DNA from: Lunatimonas salinarum
GTDB lineage: Bacteria; Bacteroidota; Bacteroidia; Cytophagales; Cyclobacteriaceae
Direction of reading: 5' to 3'
Assembly: GCF_017811155.1 (NCBI RefSeq)
Contig: NZ_JACVCV010000014.1
Span: 62,001 to 126,000, forward strand
DNA length: 64,000 bases
The notes under the pieces were generated by a model. That model was not told the origin of the DNA. It saw nothing but the letters and a program-made list of their open reading frames with translations, and did no database searches. Within the stretch, counting starts at the first letter, position 1. Each line of letters begins with the position of its first letter. This document shows positions 1 through 9,875 of this stretch, one piece after another. A program made the position numbers and the translations under genes.

Positions 1-50
1 CAACGTGCTAAAGGTCTTATTGGGGGAATCCTGAAAACAACGATAGCCGG

Positions 51-1922
51 ATGAAGAGCATAGTATTACTATACGACGAGCGAGAGACCGAAACGGTTGA
101 GGAAGAAATCCTGCCCATATTAAAGGAGAACCTCAAGCTTAAGCTCCCTTTTCAAACTGAGTTGACGGTCGAGCTGGGAAGGGAAGACTTTTTGTTGACG
201 TACTTGGGAGATGACCAACTGCGGGAATTCTTTCCATTGGCCATTTCGGAAAACTGGACGGTGGGGCTGCTTCCCCATCCACGGATGGCACAGGCAAAAG
301 CTGGATTTGGCATCGAGGGGAGGCTTTCAGTTACCGTGGAAGATATGCTGGAAGCCTCGGAAGGGAAATTCATCGATATTTTGATGGCAAACGGAAGACC
401 GGTTTTTAATACACTGGTGATTGGTGAATCCTTAAGCCTGCTTTCCGGTTCGGTAAAGGAAGGCTTTTGGTCCCGTTCCATGAGTCAGCTGTCGAGTTTT
501 TTTCGACTTTTCAAGAGGTTAGAGTCCAGTTTGTTTACTTTTGAATTTCCGGAAAAAAACCCCATCAACACGGCTTGTCTGGGCATGGTAGTGGTGCAGC
601 ACGGACAAAGTAGCCGGTTGAGCAGAATGGTATTGGAGGATGCATTTATCAATGATGGCCGCATGCATTTGATAGCCTTGGCACCGAGGAGCGTAACGGG
701 GCTGATTTGGTTCGGGTTTTATAGCATTTTCCGTTCTGGCAGTCGTCGCCTTCCGCCGTTTGCCGCCCACATTAAGACAGGTCATCTCCGTGTAAAGAGT
801 GACAACTCAATTAATTTCACTTGTGATGGTTTATTGATGAGCGCCAAAGAAATTGAACTGGAGGTCGTTCCAGAGGCAATCCGTCTCGTACCAGGCAGGT
901 ATTTGAAAATGGAGCCAACGCCCAAGAAGGAGGATGTTTTCAAAGTGGAGGTGTTACCGAGAGGGGAATCTCGAGATGCATTGGTTAATCGACCTCTTCC
1001 GTTTATCCATCACGCTTCCAAGGAGGAGTTTAAGGACCTTTTTTCAACATTACGGCAAAACTCCCGGGCGAGTAGCAGCTATTTGGTTTTGATGTTATTG
1101 TCGACCTGTATTGCCACCTTGGGTTTGTTTGGTAATTCTTCACCCGTGATTATCGGAGCTATGATCCTGGCGCCGCTGATGGCGCCGATTATCTCGATGT
1201 CCATGGGGGTTTTGAGGCAGGATAAGCGATTGATGTGGGACAGTTCCAAGGCGATTGGCCTGGGGTTGGTTTTGGCTTATCTTTGTGCAGTGTTTATCAC
1301 TTGGCTTACGCCGTTGAGCATCCCCAATGAGGAGATTCTTGCACGGGTCAGGCCAAATTTGTTGGATTTGGGGGTAGCGGTGGCTTCAGGCGTAGCCGGT
1401 GCTTACGCCCATGCCAAAGAAGAGGTGGCCAAGACATTGGCAGGCGTGGCGATTGCTGTCGCATTGGTGCCTCCTCTCGCTGTATCCGGTATTGGCCTCG
1501 GTTGGGCGGATTGGAACATCTTTTCTGGGGCACTTTTACTACTTACGACTAATTTGGCGGGTATTTTGCTCTCTGCTGCGTTTACCTTTTTGCTCTTAGG
1601 TTTTAGTCCTTTTCGGTTGGCTACCAAAGGATTGGTTTATTCATTGTTAGTAGTTGTTTTGATCAGTCTTCCGCTTTTTTTTGGGTTTATAGACATGGTG
1701 CGGGAAAAGGACGTGATCTCCAAGCTAAACGGGCATAGCGTAAACGGCGTTGTGCTTCGGGATATCAGCGTTCGTCAGGTAAAACCACTGAGGTTAGCAG
1801 TCAAACTGGTATCGGAACACAGCCTTAGCAGCGCACAGATTCAAGCGGTGAAATCGGAAATCGAATCAATGGTGGGTGAAGAAGTGGAGTTGGAAGTCAT
1901 GTTGGGATTCAAGGTCTTTTGA
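51..1922 (+). CDS. DUF389 membrane protein with N-terminal DAGK-like domain
   Basis: 623 residues. The first ~300 residues are soluble and end in a segment (CDGLLM, then a hydrophobic strand before LVPGRY) that resembles the C-terminal part of diacylglycerol/NAD-kinase-like domains. From about residue 344 to 550 there are several hydrophobic helices, including the DUF389 hallmark PVIIGAMILAPLMAPI, and a ~70-residue soluble tail follows. DUF389 proteins are inner-membrane proteins of unknown function. The kinase-like half is inferred from general pattern and may not be catalytic. The ATG at 51 leaves a full-length family member. The stop at 1922 is followed by a 127-base gap before the OsmC gene, so it is probably a separate transcript. 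Confidence 0.85.
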   Translation: MKSIVLLYDERETETVEEEILPILKENLKLKLPFQTELTVELGREDFLLTYLGDDQLREFFPLAISENWTVGLLPHPRMAQAKAGFGIEGRLSVTVEDMLEASEGKFIDILMANGRPVFNTLVIGESLSLLSGSVKEGFWSRSMSQLSSFFRLFKRLESSLFTFEFPEKNPINTACLGMVVVQHGQSSRLSRMVLEDAFINDGRMHLIALAPRSVTGLIWFGFYSIFRSGSRRLPPFAAHIKTGHLRVKSDNSINFTCDGLLMSAKEIELEVVPEAIRLVPGRYLKMEPTPKKEDVFKVEVLPRGESRDALVNRPLPFIHHASKEEFKDLFSTLRQNSRASSSYLVLMLLSTCIATLGLFGNSSPVIIGAMILAPLMAPIISMSMGVLRQDKRLMWDSSKAIGLGLVLAYLCAVFITWLTPLSIPNEEILARVRPNLLDLGVAVASGVAGAYAHAKEEVAKTLAGVAIAVALVPPLAVSGIGLGWADWNIFSGALLLLTTNLAGILLSAAFTFLLLGFSPFRLATKGLVYSLLVVVLISLPLFFGFIDMVREKDVISKLNGHSVNGVVLRDISVRQVKPLRLAVKLVSEHSLSSAQIQAVKSEIESMVGEEVELEVMLGFKVF

Positions 1923-2049
1923 TGGCAATCTGTCGGTTTGCTGATTTTATCTACCCTTCTTGTTAAGATATTTGGGTATTCTAGGGGATAATCACTAAAT
2001 TTATAATCTCTAGTTATACCATTAGAACCTAATCATAAAATTGTCACAC

Positions 2050-2490
2050 ATGAAAAGAAAAGCAACAGCTGTTTGGAAAGGTACCGGATTAGAAGGCAGT
2101 GGAACCCTCAGTGCTCCCAGTGGATTTTTTGACGCGACACCGTACTCGTTTAAGACAAGGTTTGAAAACGAAGATGGCAAGGCTGGCACCAATCCGGAGG
2201 AGTTGATTGCCGCTGCTCATGCAGGTTGTTTTTGCATGGCATTGAGCTTTCAGATTGCAGGAAAGGGTTTCGCTGCAGAGGAATTGAGTGCAGTAGCCAC
2301 CGTATCATTGGATAAACAGGAGGAAGGTGGATTTGCCATCACTTCCATCACTTTGGATCTTAAGGGCAAAGTACCAGGAATGGATGAGGCTCAGTTCAGG
2401 GAGCTGGCAGAGATAGCCAAGGAAGGCTGCCCGATCAGTAAAGCATTGAAGGCTGTTCCTATCACCCTTTCGATTACGTACATTTCCTAA
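2050..2490 (+). CDS. OsmC family peroxidase
   Basis: 146 residues from the ATG at 2050; an in-frame TTG lies three codons upstream. OsmC/Ohr proteins are cytosolic thiol peroxidases that reduce organic hydroperoxides. The two family cysteines are visible: one in AAAHAGCFCMALS (residue ~60) and one in EGCPISKAL near the C terminus. The N-terminal segment KATAVWKGTGLEGSGTLS and the TNPEELIAAAHAGC block are typical of the OsmC branch. Monocistronic: a clear hairpin terminator follows the stop. Substrate not determined. Confidence 0.93.
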   Translation: MKRKATAVWKGTGLEGSGTLSAPSGFFDATPYSFKTRFENEDGKAGTNPEELIAAAHAGCFCMALSFQIAGKGFAAEELSAVATVSLDKQEEGGFAITSITLDLKGKVPGMDEAQFRELAEIAKEGCPISKALKAVPITLSITYIS

Positions 2491-2510
2491 TTTTTGATTG
2501 CCTCAGAAGA

Positions 2511-2552
2511 AAAAAGCTCTACCCGCTCTACGGACAGGTAGGGCTTTTTTTT
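2511..2552 (+). terminator. Rho-independent terminator after osmC
   Basis: Stem AGCTCTACC / GGTAGGGCT (one G-U pair) around a 13-base loop, followed by a run of eight T. It starts about 25 bases past the OsmC stop. Confidence 0.85.
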
Positions 2553-2790
2553 GTGCAGGTAAAACGAATAGACGTGGGGTTTTAAAGCCTTTTGTCTAGA
2601 GTCTTTTGGGTGGTGCAATTTTTTTTCAATGAGAGGTTTTATAAAAACGATGACGAGGGGGTGTTTTTTTAAAATAACCTCCTTGTCCTATGCTAACGGC
2701 ATTTAAAGAGTAAATGCCTGATTTTTAAGGAGGCTCGTTGCACTTACCGTTACTTTTAGGTTTCACCGGGCCAATTATATCATTTCTTTA
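2553..2790. other. Intergenic stretch between osmC terminator and hppA promoter
   Basis: The OsmC-hppA gap is 369 bases. Apart from the terminator at its start and the promoter at its end, no conserved gene or structured RNA is recognised. No open frame in it looks coding. Confidence 0.5.
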
Positions 2791-2820
2791 TTGCTATGGT
2801 TGCTAATAATAATATATTTG
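2791..2820 (+). promoter_or_regulatory. Bacteroidetes-type promoter for hppA
   Basis: TTG at 2791-2793, a 19-base spacer, then TATATTTG at 2813-2820, an exact match to the Bacteroidetes primary sigma consensus (TTG, ~19, TAnnTTTG). Transcription would start near 2827, giving a leader of about 33 bases before the ATG at 2860. Confidence 0.75.
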
Positions 2821-2859
2821 TCGGATGTTTAAAATTTAAAACTTTCTTTAATCGACAAT

Positions 2860-5073
2860 ATGGAGCAGGTATTTCTTTATTTGGTGCCTTTATTGGGAAT
2901 CATTGGCCTTTTGGTAATGGCGGTAAAGTCGGCTTGGGTTACCAAGCAGCCTTCGGGAGAGGAGAATATGGTAGAGTTGGCTGGGTTCATTGCCAAGGGT
3001 GCCATGTCATTTTTGAAAGCTGAGTGGAAGGTAATGATTTATTTTGTGGTCATTGCGGCTTTGGTTTTGGGATGGTCCGGTACCCTGTTGGAGAATTCTA
3101 GTCCAGTGATTGCAATAGCTTTTTTGATAGGTGCGGTTGCATCCGCCTTTGCCGGTTATTTGGGGATGAAGATTGCTACCAAGGCGAATGTTAGGACTAC
3201 TCAGGCAGCCAAAACCAGTTTAAAAAAGGCGCTTGAAGTATCTTTTACCGGAGGCACGGTGATGGGGTTGGGTGTTGCCGGGCTAGCTGTTCTTGGTATG
3301 GGATCTCTCTTTATCGTTTTTTATTACATGTTTGTGATATCTCAGGGTGGTGATGTGAACGGCCATGAGATGGAGACAGCCCTGGAAGTATTGGCAGGGT
3401 TTTCTTTGGGTGCGGAGTCGATAGCGCTTTTTGCGCGTGTAGGAGGCGGTATCTATACCAAAGCAGCAGACGTGGGGGCGGATCTGGTAGGGAAGGTTGA
3501 AGCTGGCATACCGGAAGATGATGTCCGAAATCCGGCCACTATCGCAGATAACGTGGGCGATAACGTGGGTGATGTGGCAGGCATGGGCGCTGACTTGTTC
3601 GGTTCTTATGTGGCGACTATCTTAGCTTCCATGGTGTTGGGCCGGGAAATTATATCTAATGATAACTTGGGTGGTATTGCGCCCATTTTATTGCCATTGG
3701 TTATTGCCGGGCTGGGATTGATCTTTTCCATTGTAGGGACCTTGTTTGTGAAAATCAACGATGACAATGGAAGCGTGCAAAATGCCTTAAATAAAGGAAA
3801 CTGGATTTCCATACTTCTTACGGTAGCGGCTTCTTACTTTTTAATTGACTTCATGCTGCCCGAAGGGGATTTGGTAATGAAAAGAGATGCGTCGGTAGCA
3901 TTCACCAAAATGGGGGTTTTCGTGGCGGTATTTATTGGATTGATCGTCGGAGCGCTGATGAGCATCATCACGGAATATTATACAGCAATGGGCCGTGGCC
4001 CGGTAAACTCCATTATCAAGCAATCTTCCACGGGCCATGCGACCAATATCATTGGCGGCTTGGCCATTGGGATGCAGTCGACGGTATTGCCGATTCTGGT
4101 GCTCGCAGGAGGTATTTTTTCCTCCTATCTGGCCGCAGGGTTATACGGTGTTGCCATTGCGGCGGCCGGAATGATGGCTACCACAGCCATGCAGTTGGCT
4201 ATTGACGCATTTGGCCCGATTGCAGACAACGCTGGGGGGATTGCGGAGATGTCCGGTTTGCCCAAGGAAGTGAGGGAGCGGACGGATATTTTGGATGCAG
4301 TAGGTAATACCACGGCTGCCACGGGGAAAGGGTTTGCGATTGCATCGGCTGCATTGACTGCCCTGGCTTTATTTGCCGCTTATGTGGGAATATCCGGTAT
4401 AAGTTCCATTGATATTTATAAAGCAGATGTATTGTCCGGTTTGTTTGTGGGAGCCATGATCCCCTTTATCTTTTCTTCTTTGGCGATTGCTGCCGTGGGA
4501 AGGGCTGCAATGGACATGGTAAACGAGGTGAGACGGCAGTTCAAGGAGATCCCGGGTATCATGGAGTATAAAAATAAACCCGACTACGAAAAGTGCGTGG
4601 AAATATCGACCAAAGCTTCGATCCGAGAGATGGTGGCTCCTGGGGCAATTGCGCTGGTTTCGCCCATTGTGGTAGGATTTTTATTTGGACATGAAGTGCT
4701 TGGGGGGATGTTGGCAGGAGTGACCGTTTCAGGTGTTTTGATGGGTATTTTCCAAAATAACGCCGGTGGCGCTTGGGATAATGCAAAGAAGTCGTTTGAG
4801 AAGGGTGTAGAAATCAACGGGCAGATGTACTACAAAGGGTCTGAGCCTCATAAATCCTCTGTTACCGGAGATACCGTAGGGGATCCTTTCAAAGACACTT
4901 CCGGGCCGTCTATGAATATTTTGATCAAGCTGACCTCTATTGTGTCCATTGTCATTGCACCGTTTATTCCAGTGGAGAGCCCACTTGGCATATCTGAGAA
5001 TCAAGTAGCGCCTAAAATAGAAGTGGTTCAGCCAGAGGCGGATCAACTGGTAGAAGTTCTTCCGCTAAATTAG
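2860..5073 (+). CDS. hppA: Membrane-bound ion-translocating pyrophosphatase
   Basis: 737 residues, about 16 membrane helices. Hydrolyses PPi and pumps H+ and/or Na+ across the inner membrane. The substrate-binding loop [18 protein letters not shown] (residue ~200), [20 protein letters not shown] just after it and [17 protein letters not shown] (residue ~450) are intact. The motif [10 protein letters not shown] near residue 482 has Ala where K+-independent enzymes carry Lys, so the enzyme should be K+-dependent (known family rule). Whether it pumps Na+ or H+ cannot be settled by eye. It has its own promoter upstream and a long hairpin terminator downstream, so it is monocistronic. Confidence 0.97.
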   Translation: MEQVFLYLVPLLGIIGLLVMAVKSAWVTKQPSGEENMVELAGFIAKGAMSFLKAEWKVMIYFVVIAALVLGWSGTLLENSSPVIAIAFLIGAVASAFAGYLGMKIATKANVRTTQAAKTSLKKALEVSFTGGTVMGLGVAGLAVLGMGSLFIVFYYMFVISQGGDVNGHEMETALEVLAGFSLGAESIALFARVGGGIYTKAADVGADLVGKVEAGIPEDDVRNPATIADNVGDNVGDVAGMGADLFGSYVATILASMVLGREIISNDNLGGIAPILLPLVIAGLGLIFSIVGTLFVKINDDNGSVQNALNKGNWISILLTVAASYFLIDFMLPEGDLVMKRDASVAFTKMGVFVAVFIGLIVGALMSIITEYYTAMGRGPVNSIIKQSSTGHATNIIGGLAIGMQSTVLPILVLAGGIFSSYLAAGLYGVAIAAAGMMATTAMQLAIDAFGPIADNAGGIAEMSGLPKEVRERTDILDAVGNTTAATGKGFAIASAALTALALFAAYVGISGISSIDIYKADVLSGLFVGAMIPFIFSSLAIAAVGRAAMDMVNEVRRQFKEIPGIMEYKNKPDYEKCVEISTKASIREMVAPGAIALVSPIVVGFLFGHEVLGGMLAGVTVSGVLMGIFQNNAGGAWDNAKKSFEKGVEINGQMYYKGSEPHKSSVTGDTVGDPFKDTSGPSMNILIKLTSIVSIVIAPFIPVESPLGISENQVAPKIEVVQPEADQLVEVLPLN

Positions 5074-5089
5074 TGCATAAACCTTTCAA

Positions 5090-5135
5090 TCTCAGTTTAG
5101 AGAGCCATCGAATAAGATGGCTCTTTAAACTGAGA
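5090..5135 (+). terminator. Long hairpin terminator after hppA
   Basis: A ~20 bp stem (arms 5090-5109 and 5116-5135, one wobble pair) with loop GAATAA. The inner stem GAGCCATC/GATGGCTC is followed by TTT, so termination could occur within the longer stem. Confidence 0.8.
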
Positions 5136-5168
5136 TCCTCTTTCAGCCGAAAACCGTGGAATACCTAT

Positions 5169-5204
5169 CTAGGATGTAATAGCTTCCGGTTTGGTAGATC
5201 CTAG
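5169..5204. repeat. Inverted repeat upstream of amidase gene
   Basis: CTAGGAT at 5169-5175 and its exact complement ATCCTAG at 5198-5204, separated by 22 bases and lying ~35 bases before the amidase ATG. It could be an operator or leader hairpin, or chance; no consensus promoter is obvious here. Confidence 0.3.
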
Positions 5205-5238
5205 CTTCTTTTGACCACTATATACCAATCATCGAACC

Positions 5239-6264
5239 ATGAAACTAACGTCTATTCCCCTTCTTTTTCTGTTCGCTGTCCTTTTGTTTGTCAGCTCGGT
5301 GAACATGGTTCATGGTCAGGATCGCAAAGGAAGGAAGGTACTGTCGGGGAAGGTAATCTGTCTAGACCCAGGACATGGTGGAACGGCCGATACCGATCAG
5401 TATCGGGTGGGACCTACTGGAGAGCGGGAAGAATGGATTAACCTACGTGTAGCCCGCATCTTGCAGCGCATGTTGGAGAGAAATGGAGCGAAGGTACTGA
5501 TGACTCGTACAGAAGATGTATTGGTCAGTCTGGCGGACAGGGCGGCACTTGCAATGGCCAATCAAGCGGATATGTTTCTATCCATCCATCACAATGCAAC
5601 GGCCGACCGGTCTGTAAATTTCCCTATCATTTACTTCCATGGTAGTGCAGAGGAAAACGTTGCGAGTGTGGTTCTTGCTAAATTACTAGGTGAATCCTTT
5701 AAAGGGGCGCTGTTTACAGAAGAAACGCACCTAAGCGTCGTTTCCGATTTTGGTATTTTCCCCAACTCCGGGGCCGGAGTTTTAAGGGGGACATATGGTA
5801 TTCCGGCCGTGATCGCAGAGGCCTCCTTTTTCTCACATGCGCCGGAAGAGGACAGATTAAAACGAAGCGCCTACAACAAGAAGGAAGCAAATGCCTATTT
5901 GAAAGCGATTTCCGCCTTTTTTTCAATAAAAAAGCCATTGGAAATAAAGGAGAAGCTGCAGCCTTTGAAGCTATCACCTTTTCCCGTATTTCAGGAAGCT
6001 GAAAGGATGTCTCCCGAAGCGATGAATTGGATGGGGAATTTCGCGGAGGGGAAGCGAATTGTGGATAACCACCTAGAGACTGAGTTCGAAAATGCGCTCA
6101 GGTTACTAACTCTGTCTGTTAAGTCATTTCCCGACTCTCCCGTTGCAAGGGAAGCGCACGGGTATCGTGTGGTGTTATTGGAGGCGCTTGGAATGGTGGA
6201 GGAAGCGGAACAGGAAAGGCGAAGAAAGCAGTATTTTTACCCGGATTTGGAGAACCTACCCTAA
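5239..6264 (+). CDS. N-acetylmuramoyl-L-alanine amidase (Amidase_3)
   Basis: 341 residues. A hydrophobic signal peptide (residues 1-26, ending VHG-Q) sends it to the periplasm, where it would cut the bond between MurNAc and the stem peptide in cell-wall remodelling. The zinc amidase domain spans ~37-235: His46 in CLDPGHGG, a Glu at 64/65, His117/118 in LSIHHNA, and the catalytic Glu194 in VIAEASFFSH. The ~100-residue C-terminal tail resembles a helical TPR-like segment and is not assigned. Its last 9 bases overlap the end of the convergent HPt gene. Confidence 0.92.
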   Translation: MKLTSIPLLFLFAVLLFVSSVNMVHGQDRKGRKVLSGKVICLDPGHGGTADTDQYRVGPTGEREEWINLRVARILQRMLERNGAKVLMTRTEDVLVSLADRAALAMANQADMFLSIHHNATADRSVNFPIIYFHGSAEENVASVVLAKLLGESFKGALFTEETHLSVVSDFGIFPNSGAGVLRGTYGIPAVIAEASFFSHAPEEDRLKRSAYNKKEANAYLKAISAFFSIKKPLEIKEKLQPLKLSPFPVFQEAERMSPEAMNWMGNFAEGKRIVDNHLETEFENALRLLTLSVKSFPDSPVAREAHGYRVVLLEALGMVEEAEQERRRKQYFYPDLENLP

Positions 6265-6630
6265 ATTACTAAAATCTCGTTTTAACTGTTGAACCAGTTC
6301 CCGTAGTTGCTCCATGGAAATGGATACGAATTGCGGTAGATCTTTTGAATTCGGTTGGTTTTCTGCCAAGTCTTCTACGATTCGGATTGACTTTCCAAGG
6401 GCCTCTACCCGGATGTTATCCACACTGGGCTTAAGCTGATGTGCCAGGTTTCGAATTTCAGCAATATCGCCGGAAGCCAAGGCTTCTTCCATACCTTTGA
6501 TTGTCTTGTCAGCTTGTTCGAGAAAAAGGATGATCATTTGTTCTATAAACTCATTGCTTCCACCACTTATTTCTTCCAGGTTGATGAGGTTATACATTTT
6601 CTCTTGTCGATCAGGATTATCCATTATCAT
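6256..6630 (-). CDS. HPt domain protein (histidine phosphotransfer)
   Basis: 124 residues, all one HPt four-helix domain. The phosphorylatable histidine is His64 in NLAHQLKPS. HPt proteins pass phosphoryl groups between receiver domains in multistep phosphorelays. No kinase or regulator is adjacent; the nearest receiver-domain genes in the window are at 41.5-42.7 kb. The gene is convergent with the amidase gene (9-base overlap). On its strand a TAAATTTG box (plus-strand 6658-6665) lies ~28 bases before the ATG, and a perfect 13-base palindrome centred at 6671 lies just upstream of it. Confidence 0.85.
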   Translation of the reverse strand: MIMDNPDRQEKMYNLINLEEISGGSNEFIEQMIILFLEQADKTIKGMEEALASGDIAEIRNLAHQLKPSVDNIRVEALGKSIRIVEDLAENQPNSKDLPQFVSISMEQLRELVQQLKRDFSNLG

Positions 6631-6664
6631 GAGGTTTTTTTACCGTTAAGGCTGTTTCAAATTT

Positions 6665-6677
6665 ACAACATTGTTGT
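6665..6677. promoter_or_regulatory. Small palindrome beside the HPt promoter
   Basis: ACAACA-T-TGTTGT, perfect 6-bp arms, immediately upstream of the minus-strand -7-like box (plus-strand CAAATTTA at 6658-6665). The position would suit an operator. It is short enough to be chance. Confidence 0.3.
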
Positions 6678-6783
6678 GGTAAATCCTCACGGTGTTTTTC
6701 AAACTTTTTGGGGTAAAGCATCCGATTAAGGCTTAACTTGCGGGTTAAATGTAAAATTATTACCGAAAGACAGCTATTATCAG

Positions 6784-9048
6784 ATGGTGAATTTGGATCA
6801 TTACTTAAAGATTGCCGAGGAATTAGGGATTCAGTTAAAGCAGGTGGATAATACCGTTGCGCTGTTGGATGAGGGTGCGACGGTGCCCTTTATATCACGG
6901 TACCGCAAGGAGGTTACCGGGAGTCTGGATGAAGTGCAGGTTGCCGGTATACGCGATCGGATACAGCAGTTGAGGGATTTGGAAAAGCGTAAGGAGGCAG
7001 TGTTGAAATCCATCAAGGAGCAGGGAAAGCTAACGGACGAGCTGGCAAATAAGATTGCAGCGGCGGAAACCATGGCGGTATTGGAAGACATCTATCTGCC
7101 CTATAAGCCGAAGCGGCGTACCAAGGGGACAATTGCCAAGGAAAAGGGATTGGAGCCCTTGGCAGCAAAGCTTTACGAACAGGAGGTGGGTTTTGATGTA
7201 ACCGGTTTTGCAGCCACCTTTTTGGATGCGGAAAAGGAGGTACTTACCATTGATGACGCACTACAGGGAGCACGGGATATTTTAGCCGAATGGATCAATG
7301 AGGATGCTACCGTGCGGAAGAAGGTACGCGAGTTATTTATTGAAGAGGGTAATTTTGTATGTAGGGTGATTCCGGGCAAGGAAGAAGAAGCGGCAAAATA
7401 CCGTGACTATTTCGAGTGGACTGAGCCGATCAAGACGGCACCTTCGCACCGGGTGTTGGCGATGCGCCGCGGCGAAAAGGAGCTTTTTCTCATGCTGGAT
7501 ACTTGTCCGGATGAGGCCGATGCGCTGAACCTGATCGAAAGGCAGGTAATAAAAGGAGATAATCCTTCTTCGAATCAAGTAAAGTTAGCAGTAAAGGACA
7601 GCTATAAGCGATTGTTGAAGCCTTCGATGGAAACGGAGGTCAGGCTGTATTCTAAAAAGAAGGCAGATGAGGAGGCAATCAAGGTATTTGCCGAAAACCT
7701 CCGACAGTTGCTACTCGCTGCACCCCTTGGAGAAAAGGCGGTGATTGCGATAGATCCGGGTTTTCGAACTGGTTGTAAGATGGTATGCCTAGGTCCGCAA
7801 GGCCAGTTTTTGGAATATGAGACTATTTTTCCCAATGAGCCGCAGCGAAAGGTGTCACATGCGGCATCAGTTATTCTACAGTGGGTGAAAAAACACCAGG
7901 TCAATGCCGTAGCGATTGGAAATGGAACGGCGGGCAGAGAGACAGAGGCCTTTGTTAAGTCAATAGGGCTCCCTGAGGGGGTAATCGTCGTGATGGTAAA
8001 CGAAAGTGGGGCTTCGATATACTCTGCTTCTGAGGCAGCTCGGGAAGAGTTTCCGGATTTTGACCTCACGGTCAGGGGGGCAGTTTCCATCGGTAGGAGA
8101 CTAATGGATCCGCTTGCAGAGCTAGTGAAAATAGACCCTAAGTCCATTGGTGTTGGGCAATACCAGCACGACGTAGATCAAACGGCCTTGAAAAATTCCC
8201 TGGATGATACCGTGATGAGCTGTGTAAATGGAGTAGGAGTGGAGGTGAACACAGCATCAAAGCAATTACTTACCTATGTATCAGGCCTAGGTCCTGCCTT
8301 GGCACAGAACATCGTGCAGTACCGGAATGAAAAGGGACCGTTTAAAAGTAGGGAGGAAATCAAACAAGTGCCACGTTTAGGAGAAAAGGCGTACGAACAG
8401 GCAGCGGGCTTTCTGCGTATTCGAAACGGGGTGAATCCCCTAGACTCCAGTGCGGTACATCCAGAGCGGTATGAACTGGTAAATCAAATGGCCAAGGATT
8501 TAGGTTGCCAAGTCGAGCAGCTCTTGCAAGACAGATCCCTCGGCGAGCGGATCTCACTTCAGAAATACGTAAGCGAGGAGGTAGGACTTCCCACTTTAAA
8601 GGATATTTTAGAGGAATTGTCAAAGCATGGGAGGGATCCCCGGGAAACTTTCGAGCTGTTTGCTTTTCAAGAAGGAGTGAATTCGATGGCAGATCTTAAG
8701 GTTGGAATGAAATTGCCCGGTATTGTGACAAACATAACCAAGTTTGGTGCTTTTGTGGATATTGGGGTGCATCAGGACGGACTGGTTCATTTGAGTCATT
8801 TGGCAGATCGGTTTATAAACGATCCTACAGATGTGGTGAGCGTAAACCAAAAAGTAGAGGTAACTGTAATGGAGGTAGACCTGTCGAGGAAGCGGATTGG
8901 TTTGAGTATGAAATCGGATCCTTTTGCGGAGAAGGCAGTAGCTAGGAAGGGAACGGGTAGATCTTCTTCTACGGATCGGCAGCGAGAAAGGGAGCCTGAA
9001 GGAGATTTGGCTGCGAAATTGGCCTTGCTAAAAGGTAAGTTCCGTTAG
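6784..9048 (+). CDS. tex: Tex family RNA-binding transcription accessory protein
   Basis: 754 residues, the full length of the family. Order: helical Tex-N region (1-~315), YqgF-like RNase H fold starting at IAIDPGFRTGCK (~320), helix-hairpin-helix region (YVSGLGPALAQNIVQYRN and QVPRLGEKAYEQAAGFLRI, ~490-560), and an S1 RNA-binding domain (GIVTNITKFGAFVDIG, ~640-710). Tex binds nucleic acid and influences transcription; the exact role in this phylum is not established. Monocistronic with a good terminator downstream. Confidence 0.95.
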   Translation: MVNLDHYLKIAEELGIQLKQVDNTVALLDEGATVPFISRYRKEVTGSLDEVQVAGIRDRIQQLRDLEKRKEAVLKSIKEQGKLTDELANKIAAAETMAVLEDIYLPYKPKRRTKGTIAKEKGLEPLAAKLYEQEVGFDVTGFAATFLDAEKEVLTIDDALQGARDILAEWINEDATVRKKVRELFIEEGNFVCRVIPGKEEEAAKYRDYFEWTEPIKTAPSHRVLAMRRGEKELFLMLDTCPDEADALNLIERQVIKGDNPSSNQVKLAVKDSYKRLLKPSMETEVRLYSKKKADEEAIKVFAENLRQLLLAAPLGEKAVIAIDPGFRTGCKMVCLGPQGQFLEYETIFPNEPQRKVSHAASVILQWVKKHQVNAVAIGNGTAGRETEAFVKSIGLPEGVIVVMVNESGASIYSASEAAREEFPDFDLTVRGAVSIGRRLMDPLAELVKIDPKSIGVGQYQHDVDQTALKNSLDDTVMSCVNGVGVEVNTASKQLLTYVSGLGPALAQNIVQYRNEKGPFKSREEIKQVPRLGEKAYEQAAGFLRIRNGVNPLDSSAVHPERYELVNQMAKDLGCQVEQLLQDRSLGERISLQKYVSEEVGLPTLKDILEELSKHGRDPRETFELFAFQEGVNSMADLKVGMKLPGIVTNITKFGAFVDIGVHQDGLVHLSHLADRFINDPTDVVSVNQKVEVTVMEVDLSRKRIGLSMKSDPFAEKAVARKGTGRSSSTDRQREREPEGDLAAKLALLKGKFR

Positions 9049-9079
9049 TCGGGGTTACGACCGTTTCATCGAAGATGTC

Positions 9080-9110
9080 GAAGCTATCTGGGTAACCAGG
9101 TAGCTTCTTT
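9080..9110 (+). terminator. Terminator after tex
   Basis: Stem GAAGCTATCTGG / CCAGGTAGCTTC (12 bp, one wobble), tetraloop GTAA, followed by TTT. It lies 32 bases after the Tex stop. Confidence 0.85.
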
Positions 9111-9875
9111 GGTTTACTAGGGTTCAGGGGCGATGGGTTTCTTTAAGTTTCATTTTGCAAAAAGCGAAAGGCTTTATGGGCTTTGGTTTTAGCAAGACGC
9201 TATCTTTCAGCTATTCAAATAGATAGGTTGTTGTGGTAACGGTGATTTTACTTCCTTTGCAGATTGATTTTTGATGACTAATCAATTTGTTGAATTCATA
9301 TTAATACAGAATAAAATATGTTAAATGTAATTCAATGTAAATTAAAATTCTAAACATAGTTTATAACTATTAAATAAGTTTAAAAATAAGCCTATTAAGG
9401 TGGAAAAATTTAAAAAATGCTAAATAGTAGGGTTTAAAAATAGCTATCATGTTTGAAAAAAATGGTGTAATACTCAAAAATAGGTTCTTTTAAGTCCCAT
9501 TTTTTTGAAAAATGAATTTTTAGGTAGTAATTTATTCATCAAAAAAAAATTAATTATATAAAATAAAAAAAATTAAAATAAATTTAAAAAAATGAAAAAA
9601 TAATAAAAAACAAATAAAAAAATATAATAAATGATAATTTCCGTAATGCTTAGTTATTTGATTTGTGAAAAAATAATTTTTGGTCTGTTGTGTTTTAACT
9701 TTTTCCTGTTCTATATTTATCTCGAATTAAGGAGGTGGCCAACTCCAAAAAGATGGCTGACCTACCTGAAATAAACCCTGACTAATCTTTTTAAACTTGC
9801 CCAAATAACCTCATTGTGTTTGCACAACCATCCCGGAATCGGGATAAAATATAGTTCACTTTAACCATTAACAAC
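9111..9875 (+). promoter_or_regulatory. Long AT-rich leader upstream of susC
   Basis: The 827-base gap before SusC holds no recognisable gene. From roughly 9300 to 9660 it is extremely AT-rich, with long runs of A on the plus strand (densest ~9535-9650). Possible promoter: TTG at 9688-9690, 21 bases, TATATTTA at 9712-9719 (one mismatch to TAnnTTTG). A near-perfect palindrome lies at 9731-9746. This is probably the control region of the SusC/SusD operon; regulator unknown. Confidence 0.45.
9731..9746. promoter_or_regulatory. Near-palindrome in susC leader
   Basis: GGAGGTGGCCAACTCC, symmetric except one mismatched pair. It lies just downstream of the candidate -7 box. Bases 9733-9768 can also fold as a hairpin using AGGTGGCCA with TGGCTGACCT. 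Operator or leader structure are both possible. Confidence 0.3.

Noticed and set aside
7602-8147. Long open frame opposite tex
   Set aside because: Antisense shadow of a conserved gene; Ser/Thr-rich with no domain pattern.
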